NCBI RefSeq assembly: GCF_039511225.1
Contig: NZ_CP154261.1
Location: 5,518,001-5,582,000, forward strand
DNA length: 64,000 bases
Source of the DNA: Sphingobacterium multivorum
GTDB lineage: Bacteria; Bacteroidota; Bacteroidia; Sphingobacteriales; Sphingobacteriaceae
Direction of reading: 5' to 3'
In this document: positions 63,578-64,000 of the stretch, piece after piece
How the letters are laid out: each line of letters begins with the position of its first letter
Numbering within the stretch: the first letter of the stretch is position 1
Program-made: the position numbers and the translations under genes
The notes under the pieces: generated by a model
Told to the model about the DNA's origin: nothing
Database searches by the model: none
What the model saw: the letters and a program-made list of their open reading frames with translations, nothing else

Positions 63578-64000
63578 ATGACTAGACTTTCAGTAAATAT
63601 CAATAAAATCGCAACGCTCAGAAATTCTAGAGGTGGCAATAACCCCAATCTAGTATCTGCGGCATTAGCCTGTGAACGTTTTGGCGCTCAAGGTATCACT
63701 GTGCATCCACGACCTGATGAAAGACATATTCGATATCAGGATGTTTTTGATCTAAAAGCAGAAATCCAGACCGAACTCAATATTGAAGGGAATTGCCAAG
63801 AACAGAAGTTTATTGACCTAGTATTGGCCAATAAACCAGCACAAGTAACCTTAGTACCCGATACCGAAGGACAATTAACCTCTAACCATGGCTGGGATAC
63901 CATTAAAAACAAAGCCTACTTACAAGATATGTGCAAATTGTTCAAAGATGCTGGTATACGTGTCTCCATCTTTGTTGATCCGGTCGAAGAAATGGTAGAG
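63578..64000 (+). CDS. pdxJ: Pyridoxine 5'-phosphate synthase, N-terminal part
   Basis: The first 141 residues are visible; the gene continues beyond the right edge. TRLSVNINKIATLRNSRGGN at the start, ITVHPRPDERHIRYQDV (catalytic His and phosphate-binding Arg) and QVTLVPDTEGQLTSNHGWD are diagnostic. It condenses 1-deoxyxylulose 5-phosphate with 3-amino-2-oxopropyl phosphate to make vitamin B6 phosphate. Divergent from cdaA with about 60 bp between. Confidence 0.97.
   Translation, partial: MTRLSVNINKIATLRNSRGGNNPNLVSAALACERFGAQGITVHPRPDERHIRYQDVFDLKAEIQTELNIEGNCQEQKFIDLVLANKPAQVTLVPDTEGQLTSNHGWDTIKNKAYLQDMCKLFKDAGIRVSIFVDPVEEMVE

Noticed and set aside
1..64000. tRNA, rRNA, CRISPR, prophage and transposase genes
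   Set aside because: I looked for T-loop signatures, regularly spaced repeats and transposase motifs by eye and found none; a tRNAscan or IS search would be decisive.

Overview
This window looks like a chromosomal segment of a Bacteroidota bacterium of the family Sphingobacteriaceae, most likely Sphingobacterium or a close relative. The evidence is a set of genes largely confined to that phylum (GLPGLI protein, PCMD lipoprotein, DUF4271 protein next to hemD, DUF2911, DUF2723, FucP-type sugar transporter), a ribosomal protein S16 with a long Ala/Lys/Glu-rich tail, and promoters of the Bacteroidota type (TTTG, about 20 nt, TAnnTTTG) rather than the E. coli type. Base composition is fairly uniform and AT-rich. 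I see no rRNA, tRNA, CRISPR array, prophage or intact insertion sequence. Most of the window is conserved core genome.

Layout. 1-5.5 kb: 5' end of a 3-hydroxyacyl-CoA dehydrogenase gene behind a MarR regulator, an Fe(II)/2-oxoglutarate-type oxygenase, a PCMD lipoprotein/outer-membrane barrel pair, MmcQ/YjbR and a thioredoxin-like protein. 5.6-11.3 kb: outer-membrane barrel plus GLPGLI pair, then dnaK. 11.4-14.8 kb: DUF2459 protein, a sugar-nucleotidyltransferase-like gene with a large palindrome over its promoter, and a HerA-like ATPase. 14.9-20.9 kb: small exported protein, SulP transporter and beta-carbonic anhydrase, glnS, ompW. 21-27.8 kb (minus strand): DUF2723 membrane protein, metF behind a SAM-I riboswitch, a lipoprotein, rimM and rpsP. 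28.2-34.4 kb: an AddAB-like helicase-nuclease pair. 34.5-39.5 kb: JmjC-like cupin protein, hemD/DUF4271, tag, a membrane protein, hpt. 39.5-48 kb: an AsmA-like/GT51 transglycosylase fusion, mrp behind a perfect palindrome, xth, a cyclophilin, an LMW phosphatase and HtrA protease. 48-56 kb: dapF, a SNF2 helicase, and an AraC regulator divergent from a HlyD/MFS efflux pair. 56-64 kb: gltX, an overlapping kinase/DinB/thioesterase cluster, a sugar MFS transporter, DUF2911, cdaA and the 5' part of pdxJ.

Genes that plausibly work together are the MarR/beta-oxidation pair, SulP with carbonic anhydrase (bicarbonate handling), the AddA/AddB pair (double-strand break processing), rpsP-rimM (30S biogenesis), hemD-DUF4271, and AraC-HlyD-MFS (efflux). 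I found no clear new multi-gene system. The least explained signals are non-coding: the SAM-I riboswitch, the 42-bp palindromic promoter at 13.1 kb, the 21-bp palindrome before mrp, two unrelated arrays with the same 11-bp period, a three-copy dispersed intergenic repeat, a 20-bp tandem duplication before the sugar transporter, and possible leaderless transcription of both glnS and gltX.
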